Of a stretch of DNA of 64,000 nucleotides, positions 16,360 to 25,290 are shown one piece after another. The position numbers and the translations under genes are program-made. The stretch lies in NCBI RefSeq assembly GCF_001546115.1, contig NZ_KQ955211.1, positions 218,435 through 282,434 of the forward strand. Direction: 5' to 3'. This stretch comes from Paracoccus aminovorans. GTDB lineage: Bacteria > Pseudomonadota > Alphaproteobacteria > Rhodobacterales > Rhodobacteraceae. Below the pieces are notes generated by a model. It saw only the letters and a list, made by a program, of their open reading frames with translations. It was not told the DNA's origin and searched no databases. The number at the start of each line of letters is the position of its first letter. Positions within the stretch are counted from its first letter, which is position 1.

Positions 16360-18416
16360 GGCTCGACCGGGGCCGCGTGCTGGCCGCGCTGGCGCCGGGG
16401 CTGGCGCTGGCGATATGGTCCGGCGCGGGCTTGCTGATCTGGCGCGCCGCGCGGCCCGAGGCGCTGGCCCAGGCGCTGGCGGGGCAGGGCGCGCTGCTGC
16501 TGGGCTGGCTGGCGCTTGGCGCGGCCGGGGCCGGCTGGCTGGCGCTGTCGCTGCACGACCGGCTGGTGCGGGCACCGCGCCGGCTGGCCGATGCGGCGGC
16601 GAACCTGGCCGAGAACCCGGCGGCGCCGCTGCTCGATGACCCGGCGCCGCTGGCGCAGGCGGTGAACCGGCTGGCGGGCCGCAGCCGCGCCTTGCAGGCC
16701 GACATGGAGCGCCTGGTCGCCGAGGCCAGCCGCAAGGTCGCGCAGGAACGCGACCAGCTGGGCGCGCTGATGGCGGAATTGCAGCAAAGCGTCGTGGTCT
16801 GCACGCTGGACGGCCGCATCCTGCTGTATAACGAACGCGCCCGGGCGCTGTTCCAGCGGCTGTCCGACGCGCCGCAGATCGCCGGCGGGGCGGACCTGAT
16901 CGGGCTTGGCCGCTCGATCCATGCCGTGATCGACCGCCCGCTGATCGAGCATGCGCGCGAGACGGTCGAGCGGCAGCTGGCGCGCGGCGAACCGGCGGGG
17001 GCGGCGCGCTTCGTCACCACCACCGGGGCGGGGCATCTGTTGCAGGTGCTCTGGGCGCCGGTGCGGGCCGAGGTCGCGCTGACCGGCTATGTGCTGCTTC
17101 TGGACGACATCACCGAGGAACAGGCGGCGCAATCGCGCCGCGACCAGCGGCTGGTGGCGCTGACCGAGGCCAGCCGCGCCTCGCTGGCGAATATGCAGAC
17201 CGCGCTGGACATGCTGGACTATCCCGACCTGCAACCGGCCGAGCGCGACAGCTTCCAGCAGGTGGTCCGCGACGAGGTGCAGGCCATGGCGGCGCGCCTG
17301 GCCGAGCTGACACAGGGCGGGGCGGATGCGCAGGCGCGCTGGCCCTTGCAGGACATGCTGGGCGCCGACCTGCTGGCGGCGGCGGCCGGGCATCTGCGTG
17401 CCAGTTCAGGCCGCGCGCCCGCGGTCGAGGAGCCGGCCCCCGACCTGTGGCTGCGCGTCGACAGTTTCGCCCTGGTGCATGCCTTGGGCGATCTGGCGGC
17501 GCCGCTGCCCGAGGGGGTGGCGCCGGGGCTGCGGCTGGCCGAGGCGGCGACGCCGGGCTGGGCGCATCTGGACCTGAGCTGGCCGCAGGACGCCGCGCCG
17601 GCCGAGGGCTTTGCCGCGATCCGCGCGTCGGCCCGCGCCGTGGCCGAGCGCCACGGCGGCGAGCTGTGGCTGGAGCATGACCGCGCCGCGGGCCGGTCGT
17701 TCTTTCGCTTTCTCTTGCCGATGGCCCAGGGCCGGCGCGAGGCGGCGGGCGATCCGCGGCCCGAGTTCTATGACTTCGACCTGTTCGGCGCCGATGCGGC
17801 CGGCCATGCGCTGGACGACAGCCGGCTGGAGCAGCTGGCCTATACGGTCTTCGACACCGAGACGACCGGGCTCGACCCCGCCGGAGGCGACGAGATCATC
17901 CAGATCGGCGCGGTTCGGGTGCTGAACGGCAAGATCCTGCACGGCGAGGGCTTCGACCAGCTGGTGGACCCCGGCCGCTCGATCCCCGAGGCCGGCATCC
18001 CCTATCACGGCATCCGCCCCGAGATGGTGCGGGGCCAGCCCCGCATCGCCGAGGTGCTGCCGGCCTTTCACGCCTATGCCGCGGGCACGGTTCTGGTCGG
18101 CCATAACGTCGCCTTCGACATGCGCTTCCTGCAATTGAAAGAGGCGGCGACCGGGCTGCGCTTCGACCAGCCGGTGCTGGACACGCTGCTGCTGGCCAGC
18201 ATCGCCCAGCCGCACGAGCCCTCGCAATCGCTGGAGGCCATCGCCGCGCGGCTGGGGGTGACGATCGCCGGGCGCCACAATGCCGCTGGCGATGCGCTGG
18301 CGACGGCGCAGGTGTTCCTGGCGCTGCTGCCCCTGCTGAAGGGGCGCGGCATCGTCACGCTGGGCGAGGCGCGGGCGGCGGCCGAGACATCCTATTACGC
18401 GCGGCTGCGATATTAG
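16356..18416 (+). CDS. Degenerate membrane sensor kinase fused to a DnaQ-type 3'-5' exonuclease
   Basis: A 686-aa fusion. Residues 8-30 and 44-66 are membrane helices, followed by a HAMP-like/coiled region and a PAS-like domain at about 140-255 (VVVCTLDGRILLYNERA). Next comes a kinase-like region (260-460) in which the H box is TEASRASLAN: the phospho-acceptor histidine position is Glu271, and the ATP-binding N box (VHALGDLAAPL) lacks its asparagine. Residues about 492-680 are an intact DEDDh exonuclease: Asp500/Glu502 (FDTETTG), Asp588 (GHNVAFDMRF), His641 and Asp646 (HNAAGDA). Translation is coupled to the receiver gene by ATGA. The kinase part cannot be catalytic as written, so I infer a sensory or receiver-docking module controlling a nuclease at the membrane. 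The nucleic-acid substrate is unknown. Confidence 0.82.
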   Translation: MRLDRGRVLAALAPGLALAIWSGAGLLIWRAARPEALAQALAGQGALLLGWLALGAAGAGWLALSLHDRLVRAPRRLADAAANLAENPAAPLLDDPAPLAQAVNRLAGRSRALQADMERLVAEASRKVAQERDQLGALMAELQQSVVVCTLDGRILLYNERARALFQRLSDAPQIAGGADLIGLGRSIHAVIDRPLIEHARETVERQLARGEPAGAARFVTTTGAGHLLQVLWAPVRAEVALTGYVLLLDDITEEQAAQSRRDQRLVALTEASRASLANMQTALDMLDYPDLQPAERDSFQQVVRDEVQAMAARLAELTQGGADAQARWPLQDMLGADLLAAAAGHLRASSGRAPAVEEPAPDLWLRVDSFALVHALGDLAAPLPEGVAPGLRLAEAATPGWAHLDLSWPQDAAPAEGFAAIRASARAVAERHGGELWLEHDRAAGRSFFRFLLPMAQGRREAAGDPRPEFYDFDLFGADAAGHALDDSRLEQLAYTVFDTETTGLDPAGGDEIIQIGAVRVLNGKILHGEGFDQLVDPGRSIPEAGIPYHGIRPEMVRGQPRIAEVLPAFHAYAAGTVLVGHNVAFDMRFLQLKEAATGLRFDQPVLDTLLLASIAQPHEPSQSLEAIAARLGVTIAGRHNAAGDALATAQVFLALLPLLKGRGIVTLGEARAAAETSYYARLRY

Positions 18417-18425
18417 CCGTCGGCG

Positions 18426-18470
18426 CCGGGGCGCTGCCCCGGGCCCCGGGGTATTTGGAGAACGGAGAAG
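18426..18470 (+). repeat. Dispersed intergenic hairpin repeat, copy 2
   Basis: A CCGGGGC...GCCCCGG stem at 18426-18442 is followed by CCCCGGG and the tail GTATTTGGAGAACGGAGAAG (18451-18470). It begins 9 bases after the exonuclease stop and lies between convergent genes, so it can act as a bidirectional terminator. It is related in layout and tail to the copies at 7549 and 22987. Confidence 0.55.
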
Positions 18471-18482
18471 GGCGAAAGGGCG

Positions 18483-19808
18483 TCAGCCCTGGGCATCGAG
18501 CGGCAGGCGGATCTGGATCCGCAACCCGCCTTCGGCGCGGTTGCCGAGCTCCAGCGTGCCGCCATGCGCGGCGATCACGTCCTGGGCGATCGAAAGGCCG
18601 AGGCCGGTGCCGCCCGTGGCCGGGTTGCGGCTGGCCTCGCCGCGCACGAAGGGTTCGGTGACGCGCGGCAGCAGCGCGGGCGGGATGCCGGGGCCGTCGT
18701 CCTCGATGCGGATCAGCGCCGCGTTCGGGCCGCGCTTCAGGCTGACCCGGGCCGGGCCGGCATAGCGGCGGGCGTTGTCGAGAAGATTGCGGATGGCGCG
18801 GCGGATGGCGACCGGGCGCAGCGGCATCACCAGCGGGCCCGCGCCGGCGTAGCTCGCCTGGCTTTCGGCGCAAAGCTGCGCCAGGGTCGCGTCGAGGTCG
18901 ACGGGTTGCAGCGGCTCGGCGCCGCGCCGGGCCGAGGCGGCATGCATCAGCCCGTCGGCCATCACCGCCATTTCGTCGAGGACGCGGATCATGTCCTGGC
19001 GCTGTTCGTCGCCTTCCAGCATCTCGGCGCGGATGCGCAGGCCGGTGATCGGGGTGCGCATGTCATGGGCAAGCGCGGCGAGCATGCGCATGCGTTCGGC
19101 CTCGAAGCCGGCGATGCGGCGCTGCATGTCGTTGAAGGCCAGCGCCGCCTCGCGCAGCTCGCTCGCGCCGCATTCGGTGACGCGGGCGCTGCGGTCGCCG
19201 CGGCCGGCGGCGCGGGCGGCCTCGGCAAGGGCGCTGAGCGGGCGGGTCATCCGCCGCACGAACACGAGCCCCACGGCCAGCGTGCCCAGAAGCGAGGCGA
19301 GCAGCGGTGCGAAGAAGCCTTGCTTCCATTGCCAGGCATCATGCGCCGGCAGCGGATAGACCAGCGCGTTCAGCCATTGCCCGGCATCGACGCCGCGCTC
19401 CAGCCGGACCGAGACCAGCATCAGCGCCGCGCGTTCCTGTTCGGCGGGCTGGGGGGTGCTTTCATGGATGCGGATCAGCCGGCCCGGCAGTTCGGCCGCG
19501 AGGTCGGCTTCGTGGTCGGGCAGGCGCGTGGTCTCGCTGAGGTCGGGCGGCTGCGGCGCGACCCAGAAGCGGGTGAAGCCGGTGCTGCTGGTGCCGGGCA
19601 GCAGCCGCGCCGTGGCAAGGTCCGCGGTCTCCAGCGCCGCGACCAGCGCGTGCAGGCGGTGCGCGTCGCCCTGCAGGCGGATGGCGCGGTCGAAGGCCGA
19701 GCCCTCGCGCGCCATGACCCAGGCGGCGATCAGGTTGGCGCCGAGCAGCGCCGCGATGAGCAAGAGCGAGAAGCGCGCCGCAAGCCCGCCGGGCCAGAGC
19801 CGGCTCAT
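18483..19808 (-). CDS. Sensor histidine kinase of the FepA-linked two-component system
   Basis: A 441-aa membrane kinase. TM1 is at about residues 9-31 and TM2 at about 165-185, enclosing a 130-residue periplasmic sensor. HAMP follows (RRMTRPLSALAEAARA), then HisKA with His248 (LAHDMRTPITG). The ATPase domain has N box NLLDNARRYAG, G1 IEDDGPGIP and G2 GGTGLGLSIAQ. The stop and start of regulator and kinase overlap (ATGA), and both lie behind the ferric-siderophore receptor gene. The layout recalls PfeR-PfeS, where the kinase senses ferric enterobactin in the periplasm. The ligand here is inferred from this neighbour. Confidence 0.87.
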   Translation of the reverse strand: MSRLWPGGLAARFSLLLIAALLGANLIAAWVMAREGSAFDRAIRLQGDAHRLHALVAALETADLATARLLPGTSSTGFTRFWVAPQPPDLSETTRLPDHEADLAAELPGRLIRIHESTPQPAEQERAALMLVSVRLERGVDAGQWLNALVYPLPAHDAWQWKQGFFAPLLASLLGTLAVGLVFVRRMTRPLSALAEAARAAGRGDRSARVTECGASELREAALAFNDMQRRIAGFEAERMRMLAALAHDMRTPITGLRIRAEMLEGDEQRQDMIRVLDEMAVMADGLMHAASARRGAEPLQPVDLDATLAQLCAESQASYAGAGPLVMPLRPVAIRRAIRNLLDNARRYAGPARVSLKRGPNAALIRIEDDGPGIPPALLPRVTEPFVRGEASRNPATGGTGLGLSIAQDVIAAHGGTLELGNRAEGGLRIQIRLPLDAQG

Positions 19809-20530
19809 GCCAGCGGCTCGACTTCGGCGGCCAGCCGGTAGCCGCCGCCCCATTCGGTGACGATCAGCTGCGGCAGGCGCGGATTGGCCTCGATCTTGTG
19901 GCGCAGCCGGCTGACGGTATTGTCCACCGCGCGGTCATAGGCCCGCATCTCGCGTCCCGCCAGCAGGTCGAGCAGCCGCATCCGCGACAGCACCTGGCCG
20001 GGATGGTCGAGAAACAGCGACAGGAGCCGGTTCTCGCCCGAGGTCAGCGCCACCTCCTGTCCCGAGGGCAGGGTGACGATGGCGCGGCCGGCCTCGTGCA
20101 CCAGCCCGGCAAAGCGGCGCCGGGTCAGGGCGGGGGCGGGCAGTTCGGGCGGCACCCGGCGCAGGACGGCATGGATGCGGGCCAGCAATTCGCGCGGGTC
20201 GAAGGGCTTGGTGACGTAATCGTCGGCGCCGAGGTCGAGGCCCTGGATGCGATCCTCTTGGGCGGTGCGGGCGGTCAGCAGGATCACCGGCAGGCGCCGG
20301 CTTTGCACCAGGTCGCGGCAGAGGCTCAGCCCGTCCTCGCCCGGCATCATCACGTCGATGATCGCCAGATGCACCGGATCCTGCTCGAGCGCCGCCCGCG
20401 CCTCGGCGGCATCGGCGGCCAGGCGGATGCGAAAGCCGTTGCGGCGCAGATACTGGCCCAGCGGCTCGCGGATGTCGCGGGCGTCGTCGACGATCAGGAT
20501 GCGCGGTTCAAGCGTGTCGGTCATCGGCAT
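19805..20530 (-). CDS. OmpR-family response regulator
   Basis: A 241-aa regulator with an N-terminal receiver (ILIVDDARDIREPL; phospho-Asp in AIIDVMMPGEDG; KPFDPREL at the end). The C-terminal winged helix is of OmpR/PhoB type (ALTSGENRLLSLFL, DRAVDNTVSRLRHKIE, WGGGYRLA). The start is ATG 20530, with a second ATG two codons on. It is 42 bases behind the FepA-like receptor gene and overlaps the kinase gene, so all three can be on one transcript. It probably activates the receptor gene when ferric siderophore is sensed. Confidence 0.88.
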   Translation of the reverse strand: MPMTDTLEPRILIVDDARDIREPLGQYLRRNGFRIRLAADAAEARAALEQDPVHLAIIDVMMPGEDGLSLCRDLVQSRRLPVILLTARTAQEDRIQGLDLGADDYVTKPFDPRELLARIHAVLRRVPPELPAPALTRRRFAGLVHEAGRAIVTLPSGQEVALTSGENRLLSLFLDHPGQVLSRMRLLDLLAGREMRAYDRAVDNTVSRLRHKIEANPRLPQLIVTEWGGGYRLAAEVEPLA

Positions 20531-20572
20531 TCGGCGGAAACGGCGGCGCAGAGGGCGCGCCGCCGATCCATA

Positions 20573-22831
20573 TCAGAAGGTCGAGGTCAGCGACAGGTAG
20601 AAGGCGCGGCCCGGTTCGTTGAAGGTATTGGCCCCGGCGCTGACGCCGCTGCCTTCGCGCAGCACCCGCTCGTCGAAGATATTGGTGACGCCGGCGCCCA
20701 TGCGGGCATTGTCCGTCAGCTGGTAGTTGAAGCCCAGGTTGACGATCGTATAGGGGTCGCGCGCCTTGGGGTTTTCCACCGGATCCAGCGTCGTCGGACT
20801 GTAGGTCGGCGATTCGATCTTGCCGTAATGAGTCAGCGAGGGCGTGACCGTCAGCTTTTCGGTGGCCTGCCAGTCCAGCGCGGCGTTGACGGTGTATTTC
20901 GGCACCAGGCTCAGCGGGTCGCCGGTCTCCTTGTTCTCGGACTTCGCCATATAGGTGAAGTTGGTATTGAAAGTCAGGGTCGGGGTGATTTCCTTGCTCA
21001 AGTTGCCCTCGACCCCGGCCACGACCGCCTTGGGAATGTTGATCCACTGGAAATATTGCGCGCGATTGCCGCTGCCGGTGTCGAAGCTGCCGAGCGGCTC
21101 CAGGCTGGCCTGGATCTTGTCGCGGTAATCGTTGTGGAAGGCGGTCAGCGTGCCCGACAGGCCTTGGCCCGCGTCATAGGCGATGCCGATTTCGGCATTG
21201 AGGCTGGTTTCCGGGTCGAGGTCGGCGTTGCCGACCACATAGCAGCCGCTGCCCAGGCTGGGATAGGCTGCCGGGCAGCCGTTGCCACGGGTGTAATAGA
21301 CGTAGTTCGGATTCAGCTGGTACAGGTTCGGCGCCTTGAAGGCCCGCGCCACGCCGACCTTCATCGTCCAGGCGTCGTCGAATTTGTAGCTGACGTTGAG
21401 GCTGGGGCTGGCGTTGAAACCGAAGGTATCGCCATGGTCCAGCCGCAGCCCCGGCGTCACCGTCAGCTTGTCGGTCCAGTAGATGTTCGCCTCGGCATAG
21501 AGCCCGGCGGTCAGCTGGGTCATCTTGGCGTCGCGCGCCTCGGGGTCGCTGATCGTGCCGGGGATCGCGCCGTCGTTCACGGTCTGCCGGTTCGAGATCG
21601 GGTCGACCAGTTGCTCGTGGCGCAGCTCGGCGCCCAGCGTCAGGCTGGTCTCGCGGCCCGAGAACTGCATGGGCAGGATCAGCTCGGACTTGGCAGTGAT
21701 GTTTTCCAGTTCGATGGTGCCGCGCTCGGTGTCGACGATCGAACCCTCCGGGCCGCCGGCGGTGCCTTCCAGGTTGCGGGTGTTGTCGGTGCGCTCGTAT
21801 TGCAGATAGCTGTGCGCGGTACCGAAATCGTAGTCGCCGCGATGCGTGACCGAGAAGGTCCGGCGCAGCATGGTGTTGGTTTCCTTGCCGTAAAGCGAGG
21901 TCAGCACCTCGTTCACCGAGGAGTTCTGCCGGTCGCCGGCGAACAGGTTGCCCTGGCGGCTGAAACCGGCCTCGAAGTCGATGACGTTCGAGGCATCGAG
22001 CTGCCAACTGAGCAGCGCGGTCACGTCCTTGTTCACCACGCCCTCGACCCCGGCGGCCGGGCAGGCGACGGTTTCCTCGGTGCCGGCCTCGGTGTCGTAG
22101 TCGCAGGTCGAATCGTCGATCACGCCGTTGATGAGCGGGTCATCGGCTTCCGACTTGGCGTAGTTGCCAGTCAGCCGGAAGGTCAGGTTTTCGCCCAGCG
22201 GCCGGGCGAACAGGAAGTTCGCGCGGTAATTGCCGCCCTCCAGGCTGCTTTCGGGCGAATTGACATAGGTGCCGAAGCTCAGCGTCGGCTCGGTCGGGCG
22301 CTTGGTGATGATATTGACCACACCGCCCGCCGCGCCCGAACCGTAGCGCGCCGCCGCCGGGCCGCGGATGACTTCGATGCGCTCGATCATCTCGGCCGGC
22401 ACCCAATTGCTGTCGCCGCGCGAGTCGCGCTCGCCCGAGCGGCCCATGCGCACGGCGTTGCGCGACAGCACGGGCTTGCCGTCAATCAGGATCAGGGTGT
22501 TTTCCGGCCCCATGCCGCGCAGGTCGATCTGGCGCTGGTTGCCGCGCTGCCCGGTGGCCGAAGAACCGGTCAGGTTCACGCCCGGCATCTTGCGCACGAT
22601 TTCGGCAATGTCATTGACCGGCGGGGCATCCTGGATGTCCTCGGCCGTCACGGTCGAGGTGCCGAGGGCCTGCTTGCCCTGTTCCTCGGCCGAAAGCACC
22701 ACCGTTTCAAGGACGATGGTTTCATCGGGATTGGTGGCGTCTTGGGCCAGAGCCGCGCCGGCAAAGACCGGCAGCGACATCAGCAGACAGATTGCGGTGC
22801 CCGTGGCCGGGCGCGGGAAAGGCGTCGCCAT
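20573..22831 (-). CDS. TonB-dependent ferric enterobactin-type receptor (FepA-like)
   Basis: A 752-aa outer-membrane receptor, close to the usual FepA length. The signal peptide ends near residue 29 (AGAALAQ). A TonB-box-like ETVVLSAEE is followed by the plug domain (LRGMGPENTLILIDGKPV, RGPAAARYGSGAAGGVVNI) and a 22-strand barrel ending in aromatic F. The FepA-typical stretch ARAFKAPNLYQLNPNYVYY with a nearby disulfide-like cysteine pair supports the FepA branch. Catecholate siderophore uptake is therefore the best call, though no biosynthesis genes or inner-membrane transporter lie alongside. A GC hairpin lies about 50 bases upstream of the start. The two-component genes downstream probably control it. 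Confidence 0.85.
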   Translation of the reverse strand: MATPFPRPATGTAICLLMSLPVFAGAALAQDATNPDETIVLETVVLSAEEQGKQALGTSTVTAEDIQDAPPVNDIAEIVRKMPGVNLTGSSATGQRGNQRQIDLRGMGPENTLILIDGKPVLSRNAVRMGRSGERDSRGDSNWVPAEMIERIEVIRGPAAARYGSGAAGGVVNIITKRPTEPTLSFGTYVNSPESSLEGGNYRANFLFARPLGENLTFRLTGNYAKSEADDPLINGVIDDSTCDYDTEAGTEETVACPAAGVEGVVNKDVTALLSWQLDASNVIDFEAGFSRQGNLFAGDRQNSSVNEVLTSLYGKETNTMLRRTFSVTHRGDYDFGTAHSYLQYERTDNTRNLEGTAGGPEGSIVDTERGTIELENITAKSELILPMQFSGRETSLTLGAELRHEQLVDPISNRQTVNDGAIPGTISDPEARDAKMTQLTAGLYAEANIYWTDKLTVTPGLRLDHGDTFGFNASPSLNVSYKFDDAWTMKVGVARAFKAPNLYQLNPNYVYYTRGNGCPAAYPSLGSGCYVVGNADLDPETSLNAEIGIAYDAGQGLSGTLTAFHNDYRDKIQASLEPLGSFDTGSGNRAQYFQWINIPKAVVAGVEGNLSKEITPTLTFNTNFTYMAKSENKETGDPLSLVPKYTVNAALDWQATEKLTVTPSLTHYGKIESPTYSPTTLDPVENPKARDPYTIVNLGFNYQLTDNARMGAGVTNIFDERVLREGSGVSAGANTFNEPGRAFYLSLTSTF

Positions 22832-22882
22832 CGCATGTTCCTTTGAAAGGGTTCGGGGATGGCTGGCGCGCGCGCGGGCTAG

Positions 22883-22911
22883 GCCCGCTTCAAGCATTTG
22901 TGAAGCCGGGC
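22883..22911 (-). promoter_or_regulatory. Hairpin in the FepA-like gene leader
   Basis: The arms GCCCGCTTCA (22883-22892) and TGAAGCCGGGC (22901-22911) pair with a single bulged G around an 8-base loop. It lies 52 bases ahead of the receptor start on the minus strand and so is within its leader or promoter. The role is unknown. Confidence 0.4.
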
Positions 22912-22986
22912 AGCAATGCGCGGTGTGGGATTATTGTGTCGCGAAATGTCGCAAATCGACCGGATCGCCGGGCTTCACCGCCGCTG

Positions 22987-23039
22987 CCGGGGGTTTCACA
23001 CCCCCGGACCCCCGTGGGATATTTGGACACAAAAGAGAA
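22987..23039 (+). repeat. Dispersed intergenic hairpin repeat, copy 3
   Basis: CCGGGGG-TTTCACA-CCCCCGG (22987-23007) is followed by CCCCCGTGGG and the tail ATATTTGGACACAAAAGAGA (from 23020). It shares stem-plus-tail layout and orientation with the copies at 7549 and 18426. Unlike those, it sits in a divergent gap 51 bases ahead of the aidB start. Confidence 0.5.
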
Positions 23040-23090
23040 TGCCAATGAGGCGCGCGGGAGTAAGATGGCGGCCCAGAGGAGAGGCGGGGC

Positions 23091-24716
23091 ATGACCGGAT
23101 TGCCAGGCACGGCCGAGCTGGAAACGCATCGGGTGGTGAACCAGCCGGCGCCGGCCGGGGATGTCGATCCCTGGCAGGACGATCCCGTGCTGCACCGGGC
23201 GCTGCGCGGGCAGGGCGCCGCGCTGGAAGACCTGGCGCGCTATGGCGCCGGCCTGGGCGCGGCGGGGATGCGCGATGCCGCCCGCGACGCCGAGCGTCAT
23301 CCGCCCGAGCTGCGCCTGTTCGACAGCGGCGGCCGGCGGCTGGACGAGGTGCATTTCCATCCGGCCTATCACCGGTTCATGCGCTTGTCGGTCGGCGCCG
23401 GCTATCATTCGGTCGCCTGGGAGGGCGGGCCCGCCGCCCATGCGCGTCATGCCGCGATGGTCTATCTGGCCAGCCAGGTCGAGCCAGGCCATTGCTGCCC
23501 GCTGACCATGACGCATGCGGCGCAGCCGGTGATCGCCGCCTCGGGCCTGCCTGCGGACTGGCAGCGGGGGATGATGTCGCGCGACTATGATCCCTCGATC
23601 CGGCCGGCGGCCGCCAAGGCGGGCATCACCCTGGGCATGGCGATGACCGAAAAGCAGGGCGGATCGGACCTGCGCGCCACGCAGACGCAGGCACGGCGCG
23701 ACGGTGCGGCCTGGCGGCTGACCGGGCATAAATGGTTCTGCTCGGCCCCGATGTCAGACGGCTTCCTGACCCTGGCCCAGGCGCCGGACGGCCTGACCTG
23801 CTTCCTGGTGCCGCGCTGGCTGGAGCAGGAGCGCAACGGCATCCAGTTGCAGCGGCTGAAGGACAAGCTGGGCAATCGCGCCAATGCCTCGGCCGAGATC
23901 GAATATCGCGATGCGCTGGCCTGGCAACTGGGCGAGGCGGGCGACGGCATCCGCACGATCCTCGAGATGGTGCATCACACGCGGCTCGACACGGCCATGG
24001 CCCCGGTCGGCTTGATGCGGGCCGCGCTGCGCGAGGCGCATCGCTGGATCTCGCAGCGCAGCGCCTTTCAGCGCCGGCTGATCGACCAGCCGCTGATGCG
24101 GGCGGTGCTGGGGGATCTGGTGCTGGATTGGGCCGGTTGCCTGGCGCTGGGGCTGGGCGTGGCGGCGGCCAGCGAGGGCGGGCATGACCGCGCCTTGGCC
24201 CGCATCGGCGTGGCGCTGGCGAAATACCTGGCCAACAAGCTGTGCCCGCTGGTGGTCGCCGAGGCGATGGAGATGCTGGGCGGCATGGGCTATGTCGAGG
24301 ATACGCCGCTACCGATGCTGTATCGCGAGGCGCCGCTGAACAGCATCTGGGAGGGTTCGGGCAATGTGATCTGCCTGGACGCGCTGCGCAGCTTGGCGCG
24401 CGAGCCTCTGGCGGCCGAGTCGCTTGCGGCTCGCCTGGATGCGGTGATCGGGCTGGAGCCGGGCTACGATACCGCGCTGGCGGCGCATCGGGCGCGCTGG
24501 CCCGGCCTGCCGCCCGAGGCCGAGGCGCGCTGGTTCGTCGAGGAGACGGCGCTGCTTCTGGCTGCGGCGAATTTGCTGGACTCGCATGAGCCTGCCGTGG
24601 CGACAAGTTTCGTGGAAACGCGCCTGACCGGCAGGCGCGGTCGGTTCATCGGCGCCTTGCCGGTCTCGGCCGCGGAGCAGGCTTTGGGCGGCGCGTTTGG
24701 TGAACACATTACATAA
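23091..24716 (+). CDS. aidB: AidB-type acyl-CoA dehydrogenase
   Basis: A 541-aa flavoprotein, the same length as Escherichia coli AidB. Acyl-CoA dehydrogenase motifs are clear: AMTEKQGGSDLRATQT (FAD/acyl contact), LTGHKWFCSAP, and EAMEMLGGMGYVEDTPLP with LNSIWEGSGNVICLDALR near the end, which is characteristic of AidB. AidB is part of the adaptive response to alkylating agents and binds DNA through its C-terminal region; here too the end is arginine-rich (ETRLTGRRGRFIGAL). It stands alone, with no ada or alkB visible. The start ATG at 23091 has GGAGAGGCGGGGC upstream. It is the last healthy gene before the decaying island. Confidence 0.88.
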   Translation: MTGLPGTAELETHRVVNQPAPAGDVDPWQDDPVLHRALRGQGAALEDLARYGAGLGAAGMRDAARDAERHPPELRLFDSGGRRLDEVHFHPAYHRFMRLSVGAGYHSVAWEGGPAAHARHAAMVYLASQVEPGHCCPLTMTHAAQPVIAASGLPADWQRGMMSRDYDPSIRPAAAKAGITLGMAMTEKQGGSDLRATQTQARRDGAAWRLTGHKWFCSAPMSDGFLTLAQAPDGLTCFLVPRWLEQERNGIQLQRLKDKLGNRANASAEIEYRDALAWQLGEAGDGIRTILEMVHHTRLDTAMAPVGLMRAALREAHRWISQRSAFQRRLIDQPLMRAVLGDLVLDWAGCLALGLGVAAASEGGHDRALARIGVALAKYLANKLCPLVVAEAMEMLGGMGYVEDTPLPMLYREAPLNSIWEGSGNVICLDALRSLAREPLAAESLAARLDAVIGLEPGYDTALAAHRARWPGLPPEAEARWFVEETALLLAAANLLDSHEPAVATSFVETRLTGRRGRFIGALPVSAAEQALGGAFGEHIT

Positions 24717-25290
24717 ATCAAATTATCATTATTGCTTCCGATTGTGCAACGTCTATCTGTCCTACCACTGAAATAATGACCATTCGGGCCCCTTTTTTGA
24801 CCATTATACAACCATTTAGTGGCCATTGCCGTGTCTCGACCTGAACAAAATCATTTGATTTCAATTTATTGACGGAATCCGGCCGACCGTCTCCTGCGGT
24901 TGTGATCCGTCATCCGGCCTTGGACCTGACCCGTTGACCGTCCGGATACTGACCGGCAAGGTCGCCTCAATCTCATTTGGAGCGATGGGAACGCCTGAAG
25001 GTCGCCAGATCTCCGCAGTTTCCTGACCACCACGTTTCCGCCGGAAAGTGCCGCCTTTCCGAACGGCGGAGCCATGTCTCGAAGGTCGACACGATGTCGC
25101 AATATGAAATCCATCCAGCCCCTGGACAAGATGCCCCTGAGGCCCAGGCGCAATCACCACCGCCCTGCCCGGCCCGGTTTCCCGCTCACATGCGCTGAGC
25201 CGAACGTCGGCCCCTGCCCTGACCCACCTCTGTTGCAACAGCCCGGCCGGTTTCCGGCTGCTGGCGCTGCTTTGCCAAAAGGAACCCCTC
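24717..25290. other. AT-rich gap at the edge of the decaying island
   Basis: The first 150 bases (24717-24870) are strikingly AT-rich and contain TGACCATT at 24777 and 24798 (21 bases apart) and ACCATT again near 24811. From about 24900 the base composition returns to normal, but no reading frame resembles a known protein. I see no gene here. Confidence 0.4.

Noticed and set aside
19898..22846. 982-codon open frame on the plus strand
   Set aside because: It is antisense to the response regulator and FepA-like receptor; no domain is visible and the composition is repetitive.
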